A program made the translations under genes and the position numbers. Below, piece after piece: positions 31,920-32,003 of a DNA stretch of 32,003 bases (the first letter of the stretch is position 1; the number at the start of each line of letters is the position of its first letter). The notes beneath the pieces are model-generated. The model saw only the letters and a list, made by a program, of their open reading frames with translations. It made no database searches and was not told the origin of the DNA. The DNA lies in the NCBI GenBank assembly GCA_910584615.1, contig CAJUAM010000033.1, positions 1 through 32,003 of the forward strand, written 5' to 3'. The DNA is from an uncultured Dorea sp. (GTDB lineage: Bacteria; Bacillota; Clostridia; Lachnospirales; Lachnospiraceae).

Positions 31920-32003
31920 AGTAACTCACCTGAGATGTGCGATAACTTCTGTAATTTTGAACCTACAAAACTTTAAACGGGACTCTTATATCTCCGTAAT
32001 ATG
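31920..32003 (+). ncRNA. ssrS: Probable 6S RNA (5' part, cut by the window end)
   Basis: Directly downstream of a good promoter, with no ribosome site or useful open frame, the sequence contains CCTGAGATGTGCGATAAC (31929-31946) and TAATTTTGAACCTAC (31953-31967). I associate both blocks with the 5' half of Firmicutes 6S RNA (compare CUGAGAUGUUCGC near the 5' end of E. coli 6S). 6S RNA binds sigma-A RNA polymerase by mimicking an open promoter. Only about 84 nt are visible, so the closing stem and central bubble cannot be checked. Confidence 0.55.

Noticed and set aside
31731..31976. 81-codon plus-strand frame at the right end
   Set aside because: It overlaps the pckA promoter and the promoter of the presumed 6S RNA, and has no ribosome site.
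1..32003. CRISPR arrays, tRNA or rRNA genes, complete insertion sequences
   Set aside because: No regularly spaced repeats, no tRNA-like cloverleaf and no transposase were seen in any frame.

Overview
The window looks like a chromosomal segment from a Gram-positive, low- to mid-GC anaerobe, most likely Clostridia / Lachnospiraceae. Supporting signs are strong AGGAGG-type ribosome binding sites, the GlgC/GlgD glycogen pair, ATP-dependent PEP carboxykinase, a DUF6465-type protein with a Lys/Ala-rich head, a surface adhesin with thioester and VaFE (Thr-Gln ester) domains, and a probable Firmicutes-type 6S RNA at the right edge. No rRNA, tRNA, CRISPR array or intact insertion sequence was seen.

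Left, 1-5615 (accessory): a calcineurin-like phosphoesterase is followed by a strikingly AT-rich 1081-residue gene with an N-terminal PD-(D/E)XK-like nuclease domain and a long helical-repeat body, a candidate single-gene defence protein. Behind it are about 1.5 kb of small or decayed genes (a 55-residue hydrophobic ORF, an unknown 103-residue ORF, a frameshifted DUF2971-like remnant), nested inverted repeats, a terminator-like hairpin and a short direct repeat. This has the look of a turnover island.

5616-11991 (envelope-signalling island): asnB, an OmpR-family response regulator, a histidine kinase and a propeller-like lipoprotein form one operon. The operon's regulatory region plus the first codons of asnB also occur as a diverged upstream copy in front of another lipoprotein. 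Both copies keep a tandem heptad (consensus (T/C)C/T TGATA) with 22-bp spacing, 11 bp before a TACAAT -10 box. This suggests that one regulator controls both units. The asnB context fits peptidoglycan (DAP) amidation as well as asparagine synthesis.

12049-20177: a divergent HxlR regulator / radical-SAM pair; glgC-glgD on the minus strand; then plus-strand genes for a cytidylate-kinase-like ATPase, an ArsP_2-like metal exporter, the DUF6465 protein, a membrane protein and a PHP-domain phosphoesterase.

20250-32003: feoAB on the minus strand behind a Fur-type box; a large thioester/Cna-B/VaFE adhesin ending in a non-canonical KTGD sorting signal; leuC-leuD-thrC starting only 24 bp behind it; a small membrane protein; a bidirectional terminator; pckA on the minus strand; and, divergent from pckA, a good promoter leading into what looks like the 5' part of 6S RNA, cut by the window end.
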